From contig CALSPZ010000001.1 in the NCBI GenBank assembly GCA_943788365.1, positions 372,001-436,000 on the forward strand: 64,000 nt of DNA, read 5' to 3'. Each line of letters begins with the position of its first letter. The stretch's first letter is position 1. Below the pieces are notes generated by a model, which had not been told where the DNA came from, searched no databases, and was given only the letters and a program-made list of their open reading frames with translations. Shown one piece after another: positions 35,226 to 45,700 of this stretch. The position numbers were made by a program, and so were the translations under genes. This DNA comes from CAJQGY01 sp905478015 (lineage in GTDB: Bacteria; Pseudomonadota; Gammaproteobacteria; Magnimaribacterales; D2472).

Positions 35226-35603
35226 TTATACTAAGTTACAAGCCATCCAAGCAATAGCAATGATAGACGGCAACCAAATCAATGGCCTCACAAGAGGTAT
35301 TTTGTATAGGTTGAATGCAGAGCCTGCTAAATAAGCTAACCTAGAAAATAACCAAATATGCATTGGTAGAGAATTGTCAACTTCTAATTGAATTGATAAA
35401 ACTGACAATACTAAAAAAAGTGGTAAGCTTTGCCTTAAATTGTCAGATGACTGTGATAATCTTCCAGATAATTCGGTTTTCTTAGATAAATCACCACCTA
35501 CATAAGTAAATTCCTTAAATGGAATTTTATGCAATGAAAAAATCATTGGAAGAAAAAGATTTAGCAAAGAAAAAAAGATAGCAAGTACAAGAATATCAAT
35601 CAT
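35226..35603 (-). CDS. MAPEG family membrane protein
   Basis: 125 aa with four helices and the MAPEG pattern: SGRLSQSSDNLRQSLPLFLV after the first loop and WLFSRLAYLAGSAFNLYKIPLVRPLIW later. Bacterial members include glutathione transferase-like and uncharacterised proteins. A ggt gene lies nearby, but I see no direct link. Confidence 0.85.
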   Translation of the reverse strand: MIDILVLAIFFSLLNLFLPMIFSLHKIPFKEFTYVGGDLSKKTELSGRLSQSSDNLRQSLPLFLVLSVLSIQLEVDNSLPMHIWLFSRLAYLAGSAFNLYKIPLVRPLIWLPSIIAIAWMACNLV

Positions 35604-35663
35604 ATTTATAAAAGTTAATTAGCTCTATAACATGTTAATGAATTTTAAAGAATAATAAAACTA

Positions 35664-35816
35664 TTAACTATCAATCTCTTCGTCAATAGATTTAAGCTCC
35701 ATTTCATCCATTTCATCTTCGTACACAATTTCTTTGGTATTTTTGGAGATTAATCGAGTTGAAATAAGATAAACAACAAGTATGGTAATTAAGATTCCAA
35801 TTAGTTGAGCTAACAT
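35664..35816 (-). CDS. 50-aa single-helix membrane protein with acidic tail
   Basis: The ATG at 35814-35816 opens 50 codons: a helix (about 4-20, IGILITILVVYLIST), basic residues, then a strongly acidic tail (DEMDEMELKSIDEEIDS). A GGTGATC lies just upstream. The function is unknown. Confidence 0.5.
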   Translation of the reverse strand: MLAQLIGILITILVVYLISTRLISKNTKEIVYEDEMDEMELKSIDEEIDS

Positions 35817-35869
35817 ATGATCACCTTTTAGTTATGTTTTATAATATTTATTAACTATATCAGACAAAA

Positions 35870-36430
35870 ATGAATAAATTACTATCAATAATACAAAATA
35901 GAAACTCACATAGGACTTTAGTAGAACCACATCCCTCAACCATAGAGATGGAAGAAATTTACAAAGCTGCTCTTAGAGCGCCTGATCATGCTTGGCTTAA
36001 ACCATCCAATTTTATAGAAATTAAGGGTGATGGGCTTACTAAATTATCTAATATATTTGAGGAGTTTGCTTCACAGGTACTTGATATTAACGATGAGAAT
36101 ATTTTACAGAAATATAAAAATGCGCCCTTTAGAGCACCTATGATTATTACACTGGTTACAAAACTGTCTAATCATCCAAAAGTTCCATATATTGAACAAA
36201 AACTATCAACAGCTGCTGCTGGTCAGAACATCCTTAATGCATTGGAGTGCCTTGGTTACTCGGGTATATGGAGGACTGGTAAATTAGCTTTCAATCAAGA
36301 CTTGGTAAAAATGATGGGGCTTGATAAAAATAATGAAATAATAGGATTCTTGTATATTGGAACAAAGTCAGGAAAAGAGAAAAGGCTTCCAGAAAGAAAT
36401 ATTAGGGACCATTTAACAATTTGGGACTAA
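35870..36430 (+). CDS. Nitroreductase family protein (YdjA-like)
   Basis: A 186-aa FMN-dependent NAD(P)H oxidoreductase fold. The N-terminal IQNRNSHRTLVEPHPS and the late AAAGQNILNALECLGYSGIW match the short YdjA-type nitroreductases, whose physiological substrate is unknown. It overlaps the convergent peptidase gene by 4 bp. Confidence 0.87.
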   Translation: MNKLLSIIQNRNSHRTLVEPHPSTIEMEEIYKAALRAPDHAWLKPSNFIEIKGDGLTKLSNIFEEFASQVLDINDENILQKYKNAPFRAPMIITLVTKLSNHPKVPYIEQKLSTAAAGQNILNALECLGYSGIWRTGKLAFNQDLVKMMGLDKNNEIIGFLYIGTKSGKEKRLPERNIRDHLTIWD

Positions 36431-37125
36431 GCTTTTATTTTTTTAACCCCATCGATTTGATCTTCAATGACACTTTCATTCTGCAGTATTACATTGTATG
36501 AATTATTATCATTTTTAAATGAAACAGAATATTCTGGCTTATCATCTATAAGATGAAGAGCGTTGAAACCTTCAATCGATATACATGAATCAATGTTTTT
36601 ATTAACTAGCTCCTTCTTAACAAAAGGTCTTCTATTAGGCTCTTCATCATAATGAGGACAACAAGTTCCATTAACAAACCCAAGGCAATCCATTATTGCA
36701 AGATCATGACTCCAAGAATCAGTTATACCTTTGTCAAACCAACATATTGCTCCAGCACTAACACCGGACATGATAATGCCTTTGTTATATGCTTCTTTTA
36801 GAATTATATCTAACCCCCATTCTCTCCAGACTGCGAGCATGCTTTTTGTATTGCCGCCTCCAACAAAAATAATGTCTTGATTGAGTATATGCTCTCTTAG
36901 ATTTATAGTTCTTTTAAAAAAAGATATATCAGATGGTATGCAATCTAATGTGTTGAATGCTCGATAAAAATTATTTATATAGCCGCTATCATCTCCTGTT
37001 GCAGTTGGAATAAAGCATATTTTTGGTTTATTAGATTTACATTGGTTAATAATATATTTTTCAATTCGAAGCTCTCCAAGAGATCTACCAAAACCCCCTC
37101 CACCAATTGATATTATTTGCTTCAT
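36427..37125 (-). CDS. Peptidase S51 (dipeptidase E-like)
   Basis: 232 aa with the S51 nucleophile elbow GVSAGAICWFDKG and GGGNTKSMLAVW, the usual start IGGGGFGRS, and a downstream HYDEE. The family removes N-terminal Asp residues or acts on cyanophycin-type peptides; the short length favours the dipeptidase E-like branch. It starts in a TAATG overlap with the nuclease gene. Confidence 0.88.
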   Translation of the reverse strand: MKQIISIGGGGFGRSLGELRIEKYIINQCKSNKPKICFIPTATGDDSGYINNFYRAFNTLDCIPSDISFFKRTINLREHILNQDIIFVGGGNTKSMLAVWREWGLDIILKEAYNKGIIMSGVSAGAICWFDKGITDSWSHDLAIMDCLGFVNGTCCPHYDEEPNRRPFVKKELVNKNIDSCISIEGFNALHLIDDKPEYSVSFKNDNNSYNVILQNESVIEDQIDGVKKIKA

Positions 37126-37814
37126 TATATTTCCTTGACTTTTTGACTGTTAAATTGAATTAATTTGTTTTTCCATTTGCGAGTTAGCACATTAAATTCA
37201 GCAGTTTTTACTGTAAATGCTTGAAAAATAAGATCCCTGTCTACCATAAGTATTACTATCTGATTGATATTTGTTCCAAACATTACATTGTGTGCATTAG
37301 CATATGCGCAACCTTGAAGAAAATAGTCCTCAATCCACTCTCTTCTTTTTATTTTTTTTGCAGTCTTAAAGTCTATGATCGATGGAACTCCATTTACCAG
37401 CCCAATACAATCTGCAGTTCCAGCATATAGACCATCTAAGATAAGTCCTACCTCCAAACCCCAAATTTCATTTATTGAATTTAATCCATCTAAGATAAAT
37501 TTTTGAGAAATTTTTCTTGATATATTTTCATCTGATATGGATACATCAAAAGTATCCCACTCTTCTTTTTTAAGGTAAGCCTCTAGAGCTTCGTGAACAG
37601 CAGTCCCGATATCAGTGCTTTGCTTTATAACTCTATCAGCTTCAATATCCCCAACCCTCTGCCTCCATTTATCAATTCCATCTGATTTAGTTGAGGTATT
37701 GCTGAGAATAGTAGTAACACTTGGAACTGGTGAGCCAGTAGAATCAAGATAATGCCTTCCAGAATCAAGGTCAACTCTCTCCAACTCTGGATATTTATAT
37801 ATATTTTTAAGCAT
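37125..37814 (-). CDS. PD-(D/E)XK exonuclease, phage/MGME1-like
   Basis: 229 aa. The fold is shown by GTAVHEALEAYL, GTADCIGLVNG, then the core SIIDFKTAKK (D-x-K) and FLQGCAYANAHN, the order found in RecB-type nucleases of marine podoviruses and in mitochondrial MGME1. The start VPSVTTILSNT is also typical of that group. It is a lone gene beside chromosomal enzymes, so a viral origin or a DNA-repair role are both possible. Confidence 0.78.
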   Translation of the reverse strand: MLKNIYKYPELERVDLDSGRHYLDSTGSPVPSVTTILSNTSTKSDGIDKWRQRVGDIEADRVIKQSTDIGTAVHEALEAYLKKEEWDTFDVSISDENISRKISQKFILDGLNSINEIWGLEVGLILDGLYAGTADCIGLVNGVPSIIDFKTAKKIKRREWIEDYFLQGCAYANAHNVMFGTNINQIVILMVDRDLIFQAFTVKTAEFNVLTRKWKNKLIQFNSQKVKEI

Positions 37815-37818
37815 TGAG

Positions 37819-38726
37819 TTATTTTATATGAGAATCAATAAAATCAATCATATTTGCGTAAGATTCATCTTTATTTATTTCACTAAATACCTCATGCCTA
37901 GCTTCTTTAACCAGATTCATAGTTGTATTTGTAAAAATTGATGAAAGAAATTTATTTAAATCTTTAACTCCTTTGCCGCTGTTTCCAACAGGGTCTTTAT
38001 CACCAGAGATGATATATATTGGAAGAGATTTATTTGATTCTATGTAATTTGATGATTTAAATACTTTTAAAAATTGATTACAGAGCTGAAGCCACAAAGA
38101 ATTTGTAACTAAAAATCCACATTTATTATCATCAGTATACTCATCAACACTTGAAGTATCTCTAGTCAACCAATCATTAGGGGTTCTATTTGGGCTAAAC
38201 AAAGAATTGTTTTTTCTCATGGTGATTTTATCTAAAAGTTTGCTATAAGACTTTTCTCCAAATATAAGAATTAGAAAAGATACCAATCTCTTTTGTGAAG
38301 TGACCACTTTATTAGGAATTAAAGAGGATCCAGATAATATTAATGCATCTATGTATTTATATTTCTGAATAACGCCTAGAGCTATCCATGAACCCATGCT
38401 ATGGCTAAATAGAATTTTTTTTAATGTTGGGAATTTATGATTAGCATACTCAAGGACAGAAACTAAGTTATTTTCAATATTTTCAAGGTCGTATGGCCCT
38501 CACCAAAATATCCAGGCAGGCCACCATGATCTATGTAAGAACCATGCCCTATATGATCTGCAGAGACAACGTGATAACCAGAAGAATTGAAATGTTTAAT
38601 CAACCACGAATATCTATGCATATGTTCTGCCATTCCATGACTAATAGTAACAACGCCTTTTATGTTTTCATTAGATGATAAAGATTCATTAATAAATTTT
38701 TTATCAATAGTTAAATTTTTAAACAT
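37819..38726 (-). pseudogene. Alpha/beta hydrolase (monoglyceride lipase/lysophospholipase-like), frameshifted
   Basis: The 5' part (start 38726) reads GVVTISHGMAEHMHRYSW and SADHIGHGSYIDHGGLPGYFG, then runs out of frame. The other frame carries on with DLENIENNLVSVLEYAN, the nucleophile elbow SHSMGSW, and later ISGDKDP and ARHEVFSE, which complete the triad. One base is missing at about 38490-38497, after GEGHT. Intact, it would be about 302 aa, the normal family size. It is either a pseudogene or an indel error. Confidence 0.82.
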
Positions 38727-38764
38727 AATTTATAATAAACCCAATTATAAATTTAATAAATAAC

Positions 38765-39874
38765 ATGAATGATATAAGTATTATTGGAACTGGTTTATGG
38801 TATCCGGACGAGTTAACTACCAATAAGGAAGTGGTGGACTCCTACAATACCTATGTTGATAATTTTAATAAAGAAAATGCTTCATTAATAGAAAGTGAGT
38901 CAATTAAAGCAAAAGCGCATTCATCTGAAGAATTTATTCTCAAAGCATCTGGCATCAAAACCAGAAGACTTATCGATAAAAAAAATTCACTAGATCCAAC
39001 TATGATGAGGCCCATTACTAAAAATGAAGATGCGTCTGAACTATCATTATTAGCAAGAGTTGGGATAGAGGCTGCAAAAAAGGCAATGGCCAAAGCAAAT
39101 ATTACTGCTGATCAAATCGATGGCGTAATTCTTGGCACTTCTCATTCAGGAAGGAACTATCCGGCTGTAGCAATAGAAATTCAAGAAGAGCTTGGTATTG
39201 ATGGTTATGCGTATGATATGTTAGTAGGATGTTCATCTACAACCTTTGCTCTTAGTAATGCCTTTACAGATATTGTATCTGGTATGGCTAAAACCATTTT
39301 AGTAATAAATCCTGAAATAACTACACCAGGTTTAAATTTTTCTAATAGAGATGTGCATTTTATATTTGGTGATGGCTGTGTTGCTACCATTCTCCAACAA
39401 ACAAATGAGTCTGGTTTTAAAATAATTGATAGGAAGCTGGTCACTAAGTTTTCTAATAATATTAGAAGTGATTTAAGTTATCTAAACAGAACAGCTTCTA
39501 ATCAAAAAACTCCTGAAGAGCTTTTATTTTATCAAAATGGAAGAAGTGTTTTTAAAGAGGTTTGCCCTCTTGTTGCTAAAACAATATTAGAACAACTTAA
39601 TAAAAACAACATAAAGCCAGATGAGATATCAAAATTTTGGTTGCATCAGGCTAATGGAAAAATGATAAGACTAATAGTTTCAAAAGTATTAGGAACTGAT
39701 AGTTTTGATGAAGAATTGGCGCCCCTTCCAATGAAAGATTTTGGCAATCTAGCGTCTGCAGGATCTATGTTTGCTTTTGATCTATATAATGATCTAAGCA
39801 AAGGTGAAAAAGGGGTTATTTGCTCATTTGGTGCAGGTTACTCAATAGGGTCATTAATAGTTGAAAAAAATTAA
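38765..39874 (+). CDS. Beta-ketoacyl-ACP synthase III family (FabH-like)
   Basis: A 369-aa thiolase-fold condensing enzyme. The catalytic Cys is in LVGCSSTTFAL, the His in WLHQANGKMI and the Asn in FGNLASAGSMF, so the FabH triad is complete. It is longer than E. coli FabH (317 aa), with an insert near residues 30-85, placing it in a KAS III-like branch rather than with FabH itself. It may prime fatty acid or a specialised lipid synthesis. It is divergent from the lysophospholipase gene. Confidence 0.88.
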   Translation: MNDISIIGTGLWYPDELTTNKEVVDSYNTYVDNFNKENASLIESESIKAKAHSSEEFILKASGIKTRRLIDKKNSLDPTMMRPITKNEDASELSLLARVGIEAAKKAMAKANITADQIDGVILGTSHSGRNYPAVAIEIQEELGIDGYAYDMLVGCSSTTFALSNAFTDIVSGMAKTILVINPEITTPGLNFSNRDVHFIFGDGCVATILQQTNESGFKIIDRKLVTKFSNNIRSDLSYLNRTASNQKTPEELLFYQNGRSVFKEVCPLVAKTILEQLNKNNIKPDEISKFWLHQANGKMIRLIVSKVLGTDSFDEELAPLPMKDFGNLASAGSMFAFDLYNDLSKGEKGVICSFGAGYSIGSLIVEKN

Positions 39875-39915
39875 AATCCACTAACATTTAAATTAAATAT
39901 ATTTATAATACAGCC

Positions 39916-40059
39916 ATGGCACAATACGATTCAGTTATAGTTTTTGTTTTAGCAACAGTATTTATTTCTTTTTACCTTTTCATTGAAGCAAGACCGCATG
40001 GATCTTCTTTGATAGCTGATATTAAAAATACAGTTCTTAGATTTCTAAGAATTAAATAA
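39916..40059 (+). CDS. 47-aa single-helix membrane protein
   Basis: The ATG at 39916 opens 47 codons: a helix (about 6-23, VIVFVLATVFISFYLFI) and a basic tail (VLRFLRIK). The stop is 1 bp before the TTG start of tspO, so they are likely read together. The function is unknown. Confidence 0.5.
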   Translation: MAQYDSVIVFVLATVFISFYLFIEARPHGSSLIADIKNTVLRFLRIK

Positions 40060-40060
40060 C

Positions 40061-40501
40061 TTGCTTAAAAATAAGTATTTAGTTTTTCTATATATCTTAA
40101 TTGCTCTTGTTCTTGGAGGGCTATCCTCATCCAACACCGCATCAGACCCCTGGTATCAAGATTTAATAAAATCAAGCTTGAATCCACCTGGTTATGTCTT
40201 TGGGATTGTATGGCCTATTTTGTATATTTTGATGGGTATATCGGCTTTTCTTACCTATTCAAAAGTTTATAAACTATTTTTATTGCAGTTGGTATTTAAC
40301 ACAATGTGGTCTTGGTTGTTTTTTGCATTCCATCAACCATTAATAGCTCTAATAGATATATATCTTTTAATTGGGCTAAATATTTATTTAATTAATCTAA
40401 TGTGGGGAATCAATAAGCTAGCAGCATACTTATTTTTACCTTACATTATTTGGCTATTATTTGCCTCTCATCTTAATTTAGTTATCGTTATATTTAATTA
40501 G
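40061..40501 (+). CDS. tspO: TspO/MBR family protein
   Basis: A 146-aa membrane protein with five helices and the family motifs PWYQDLIKSSLNPPGYVFGI and WPILYILMGISA, then FNTMWSWLFF. TspO proteins bind porphyrins and respond to oxygen or light stress. The start is a TTG at 40061; the next in-frame methionine is much too late. It overlaps the convergent nucleoside transporter end by 4 bp. Confidence 0.9.
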   Translation: MLKNKYLVFLYILIALVLGGLSSSNTASDPWYQDLIKSSLNPPGYVFGIVWPILYILMGISAFLTYSKVYKLFLLQLVFNTMWSWLFFAFHQPLIALIDIYLLIGLNIYLINLMWGINKLAAYLFLPYIIWLLFASHLNLVIVIFN

Positions 40502-41751
40502 ATATAAAGAGAAAGGACTAGTCCGGTCATGCATGAGGCTAAGGTTGCGCCTATTAAAGCCTTAAATGAAACCTCTATAAGCTCAGGCTTCTTTTCAGGA
40601 GCCATCGCGCTAATACCGGAAACGAGAATTCCAATAGAAGAGAAATTTGCAAAACCACATAAACCATAAAGCGTTATTAGTCTTGATCTATCTGAAAGAA
40701 CACCTTCTGATAAAGATGCAAGCTCACCATAGGCAACAAATTCATTAAGAGCTGTTTTAATTCCTAGCAATTTACCAGAGACTAAAGCCTCACTCCATGG
40801 AACACCCATCAGCCAGGCTATAGGAGCAAACATATAACCAAGAATAAGTTGAATCGACAAAGGTTCTCCACCTAAAGTTAATGGGATTAATCCTATTATT
40901 GAATCAGCAACATAAACCAGAGCAATAAATGCCAATACAATTGAACCAACTCCTAAAGCTATATTTAGGCCATCGCTTGTACCCCTTGTAATAGCGTCCA
41001 TTGTGCTTTCATAGACTCTTGGAGTATTGGAAGACTCAAAGTCTGTAACGTGATTGGAAGGAATCATTATGTTTGCATAAACAATAGCAGCAGGTACAGA
41101 AAGTATTGAAGCAATTAAAAAATGTTGTATTAAATTGATGCCATCAAATTTCATATCTAGCATGCTTACGAGAGCAATCATTACAGAGCCAGCAACTGTT
41201 GCCATACCTGTTGTCATTAGAATAAGTAGCTCTTTTTTAGATAAATCTTTAAGATAAGGTCTTATCAGTAGAGGAGCCTCTACTTGACCAACAAAAACAT
41301 TTGCTGCAGAACCTAATCCTATTGGACCACCGATATTAAAAAGTTTTTGACATACTGCTGAAAAACCTTTCACCAAAATAGGAAGAACTCTCCAATACCA
41401 CAAGACAGCTGTAAAACAGGACATGACAATAATAAATGGAAGAATATTAAAAGCAAAAATAATTGCAGAACCTTTTTGAGATTCAACATATGGCGATTCA
41501 CCTCCACCAAGATATCCAAATATAAAGCTTGATCCTTCAGCAGTAGCAACTTTTAAGACCTCGACACCATTAGAAAGATATTCAAAAAAAGAAGTGATTA
41601 GTGGCACTTTTAAAAGCACTGCTGCAAGAATAACTTGAAAAACTATTCCACCAGCTACATGTTTATAATTAATTAATTTTAAATTATTTGAAAAAGGAAT
41701 TGCTAAAGCTATAAGTCCAATAAATCCGATCAGTATTTGTAGGTATTCCAT
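40498..41751 (-). CDS. Concentrative nucleoside transporter (NupC/CNT family)
   Basis: A 417-aa polytopic membrane protein. CNT hallmarks are VFVGQVEAPLLIRPYL, MTTGMATVAGSVM and the late CGFANFSSIGI. It imports nucleosides with Na+ or H+. Scavenging nucleosides fits a streamlined marine heterotroph. It lies 4 bp downstream of a 2OG-Fe(II) oxygenase gene. Confidence 0.9.
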   Translation of the reverse strand: MEYLQILIGFIGLIALAIPFSNNLKLINYKHVAGGIVFQVILAAVLLKVPLITSFFEYLSNGVEVLKVATAEGSSFIFGYLGGGESPYVESQKGSAIIFAFNILPFIIVMSCFTAVLWYWRVLPILVKGFSAVCQKLFNIGGPIGLGSAANVFVGQVEAPLLIRPYLKDLSKKELLILMTTGMATVAGSVMIALVSMLDMKFDGINLIQHFLIASILSVPAAIVYANIMIPSNHVTDFESSNTPRVYESTMDAITRGTSDGLNIALGVGSIVLAFIALVYVADSIIGLIPLTLGGEPLSIQLILGYMFAPIAWLMGVPWSEALVSGKLLGIKTALNEFVAYGELASLSEGVLSDRSRLITLYGLCGFANFSSIGILVSGISAMAPEKKPELIEVSFKALIGATLASCMTGLVLSLYI

Positions 41752-41755
41752 GCTA

Positions 41756-42670
41756 TTAGTATAACTTAATTGCCTTTAATCTTTCATTTAAAAAGTCATG
41801 AGCTGAGACTCCCTTTGAGCCTTGTTTAAATATATCTCTTAGATCTGTCTCTGGAGAAGGATGCATAAAAAACGGGATGCTGTATCTTGATGTTGGTTCA
41901 TTCTCAACATATTGAACGACTCTATGAGTAGTACTTTTTAATTTTTTATTTGTAACAAGTTGCATCATGTCCCCTATATTACAAACGATTGAATTAGAAC
42001 TAGGTTGAACCCTAATCCATTCATCATTTTTATTTAATACCTCCAAGCCACCCTCTTCAGCTCCAACAAGTAAGGTAATTAGATTAATATCCTCATGAGC
42101 TCTTGCTCTATGAATATTTGTGGTATTTTTTACTGGTGGATAATGGATAGGTCTTAAAAGTGAATTACCTTTTTCTGTCCAAGAATCAAAAAAGTTTTTT
42201 TCAATGCCTATAGATTCAGCAATAACTCGAAGAACTCTTGTGCCAATGCCATGAAGGTCTTCAAACAGAAGATCAAAGTTTCTATTAAAATCTTCTAATT
42301 CTTGGATAATTATATTTTTAGGTATCTTAGAAGAGTATGAGGTATCAGTAATAGGCCCATGGTGCCAAAACTCTTTAAGATCTGCAATGCTCTCCCCAAC
42401 TGCTGTTTCTATGCCAAAAGGAGTATATCCCCTTGCCCCACCAATCGCTGGATCATGATATAAATTCTTTACTTCATCTGAAAGATTAAAAAAGTCTTTT
42501 GATGACTTGTAACAAGAATCAAGAACTTTTTCAGATAAACCATGATCAGTAATTGAAAAAAAACCATGGCTGTTTAAGGCTTCTGCTAATAGAGAGGTCG
42601 CTTTAGGATCTCCATTTTCAATATCTTTAAAAGAAAGTTCTGGTATTTGATTTGATGTTTTCATAGGCAT
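41756..42670 (-). CDS. 2-oxoglutarate/Fe(II) oxygenase, isopenicillin N synthase-like
   Basis: A 304-aa enzyme with the DIOX_N region (GFFSITDHGLSE) and the iron facial triad HEDINLITLL (HxD) plus a later His in TTHRVVQY, and the 2OG-binding RYSIPFF. The substrate is unknown; bacterial relatives oxidise small acids or amino acids. The start (ATG at 42670, or 42664) lies directly beyond the U-tract of the TonB receptor terminator, so its own promoter must overlap that terminator or the gene depends on read-through. Confidence 0.87.
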   Translation of the reverse strand: MPMKTSNQIPELSFKDIENGDPKATSLLAEALNSHGFFSITDHGLSEKVLDSCYKSSKDFFNLSDEVKNLYHDPAIGGARGYTPFGIETAVGESIADLKEFWHHGPITDTSYSSKIPKNIIIQELEDFNRNFDLLFEDLHGIGTRVLRVIAESIGIEKNFFDSWTEKGNSLLRPIHYPPVKNTTNIHRARAHEDINLITLLVGAEEGGLEVLNKNDEWIRVQPSSNSIVCNIGDMMQLVTNKKLKSTTHRVVQYVENEPTSRYSIPFFMHPSPETDLRDIFKQGSKGVSAHDFLNERLKAIKLY

Positions 42671-42675
42671 TAAAA

Positions 42676-42700
42676 AAGGCGGTATTAAACCGCCTTTTAA
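42676..42700 (-). terminator. Terminator of the TonB receptor gene
   Basis: AAAAGGCGGTTT and ACCGCCTTTTTT pair around AAT on the minus strand, ending in a T run. It lies 15-40 bp after the receptor stop. Confidence 0.88.
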
Positions 42701-42714
42701 TTATATATCAATTA

Positions 42715-45700
42715 TTAGAATTTATATTTAATTCCTAACTGAGCTCTCCAGATACTCTGAGTAGCTGATATTCTGTCTTCAAATGGATTGTCGATATCAT
42801 ATCTATAAGCATAGCCGCTATAGTCATACTTATTATCAACAATTCTTAAATCCATAACATCTAGCCTACCTGAGTAGTAACCAAACTTAACAACACCTTT
42901 TTTGTCATCAATTAAGTTAAGTAGATTCTCTATACCTAAAGTTATAACCACTTCATCATCAGCTCTAAATCCAGGAAGTATCTGAGTAACTTTTACATCA
43001 AGTGATGACTGCCATGGATAGTTGAAAGACCCTCTTGGCTGAATAGAACCAGCATATCTTTCAAGACCATATGTATTATGAAGAAGGTTTATTACTTCTG
43101 CTGCTCTAGCTGAAGCTTCAAAAGATCCCTCATCTCTACACTTATAAGACCAGCAAATTAATGGGTCGTTAGTTCCAGTAGGTATGTATAGTAAAGCAGA
43201 GCTGTCATCATTTAAATTGTAATCATAACCAAAGGCTTTTGATCCATAATCGCCTGTAGAACCTGTAAATGTATCAAATGATAAGTAGCCTGGTAAACCA
43301 GACTTTCTCTCGAAGATCATTGAGAAAGTTGTTGGTTTATCTTCACCAAAGAAATAATGCTTAGATGTCACAGTAGCGAGGAATCTATGTTCAGTTTCAT
43401 AGATTGATCTCATAGGCTTTCTGTTGTTGTAATCAATAGCTCCAACTTTTCCGTAGTTAGAGTTTGATGTTGAAGAAGTCATACCACTTAGCTCATCAAT
43501 GTTTTGAGCTGTGTAGCTCATTACTAACCTACCATCACCATCATTGAAGCTTCTAGCGAACGTTGCAGACATAACTTCTCTTTCACCACAACAATCATTG
43601 TAGAGACCGGCTTTGTATGTTCTTCTACCTGTCATGTTGTATATAGGACGTCCATCAGGAGCTGTAACAGTTGGAACTGTAGGCTCATATCCATCTAATG
43701 GATATCCAGTATCAATCACTTTATATAAAGCTTCTTCTTGATTTGAGTTTAAGTAAGTTAAAGTCATATCCCAATTTTCTGATAACTGTCTTTCGTATGT
43801 GACGTTTAAGATTTTTGATTCAGGCCACTCAAAATTAGGTGATATGAAATCAATCTTAGCACTCGTTAAAGGAGCATTGGCAATAGCTTGCTGAACACAA
43901 CCTGGAAGACCAACTCCTGCAGCAGCAAGTGGGTTACAGCCAGCAGCAGCATAATCAGAATCATAAGCTGAAACTCTTACGCCATCGTTTGTATATGCAT
44001 TAGAAATCCATACTGCAGGTAATTTAGCAGAGTAAGTACCGTAAGTAATATTTAACGAACTTACATCATCAATAAGTAAATCAGCACCAAATCTATAATT
44101 AAGAAGACTTGTTCCATCGATACCAGCATTAGCAAAACCATACTCAGCTTCAAAATCTGGATTGGCAGCAGGAGCATCGTCTGAAGAGTACTCGTCGTAT
44201 CTTAGACCTGCAGTTAAAGTTAATCTATCTGAAACAGTTATTTCATCTTGTATATACATTGATGAAAGACTGTATTCAAAATTAGCAGCTGCATCAGCAG
44301 GATTTCCAGTTTTTGCATTGTTTGCAAAGAAAGAACTTGCATTACCGTTATTAAAGTCATCTAGAGAATCAAATTCCCACTGACCATCTTGAGCAACGAT
44401 AAATAAGTTATAAATATCCCAGCTAGTATTTTCATAACCTGCTGTAATTTTATGATTATCTGCATAATAAATTGCTTTTAACTTTAAAAAGTCTGTCGTA
44501 GTAGCAAGCTCATTTGCTGATCTATAAATATCAGCTCCAATGTAAACTTCATTACCATAAGCATTATCAATGTATAAATTAGGAACATTTTGACCTGCTG
44601 GAGAATTTTGTCCAGTAGTTGTTTCCTTGCTTGAGTAGTTAACTTCTGTGGAAAGATTATCTGACCAATTTGAGATTAACAAAACACTATTAGTCTCTGT
44701 TTTTTCTGTCTTAAGGTAGGAGGCAGAAGTAAAGTAAAATGAATCAAAGCCGCTGTCAGCTCTCAATGCGTCACCTTCAGCTAATTTGTAGTCATATTGC
44801 AATCTATGATTTTCATCAACAATATAGTCAAGTCTTAAAGTGACATTTTCTTGAGTAGACTCTGTTGTATCTGCATAAGAAAGAGGATCAAAACCATATA
44901 GGTCTATGGTTGTTTGTCTTATTTCAGCAACTTGAGCAGTTGTTATTGATTGCTCAATCTGAGCATTTGAACCGGCTGGTCCAAAAAGAACAGGGTTTGT
45001 TAGAACACTTTCTTCATATGATGTGAAGAAGAATGCTTTGTCTTGTATTATTGGTCCACCAAACGTGAAACTTGTAGCAGTATCTTCTTTATCAAAGGAA
45101 TAATCTCTACCATCGATCTTATCTCCATAGAACTGATCTCCTCTATCATAGAAAGCTGCACTTCCAGTAAACTCGTTAGTACCACCTTTAGTAATGAATT
45201 CTATAACACCACCCCTAAAATTAGAGTACTCAACAGATGCTGGAGCAACTTTAATGCTCATTTGCTCAATAGCATCTAGATTTAATGGACTTCTTTGAGA
45301 AGGATAGCCATTTCCATTCAAACCAAAATCATCATTGAATGAAACACCATCAACTTTTATATCATTGGATCTTGGATGAGCTCCACCGATACTTATTGCT
45401 TCATTTCCATCCTCAGCATCATCCAAGGACACCAAAGGATTAAGTCTCATAAGATCTTTTATATCACGAGTAATTGAAGGTGTATTTTGAATAGTCTCAG
45501 CATCAATGGTAGTTGTATAACCTTGTGCTGTCATTTGTTCAATTTTTTGACCTACAACAACAACGTCATCAACATCACCAACTGAAACAAGTGAAAAGGA
45601 TACTCTTCCGGTTTCTCCAACCTGAAGGAATGTCTCTACAGAATCAGGAAGCAAGCCATTAGCTGAAGCCTTTATTTTGTATGGTCCACCAGGTCTTAAA

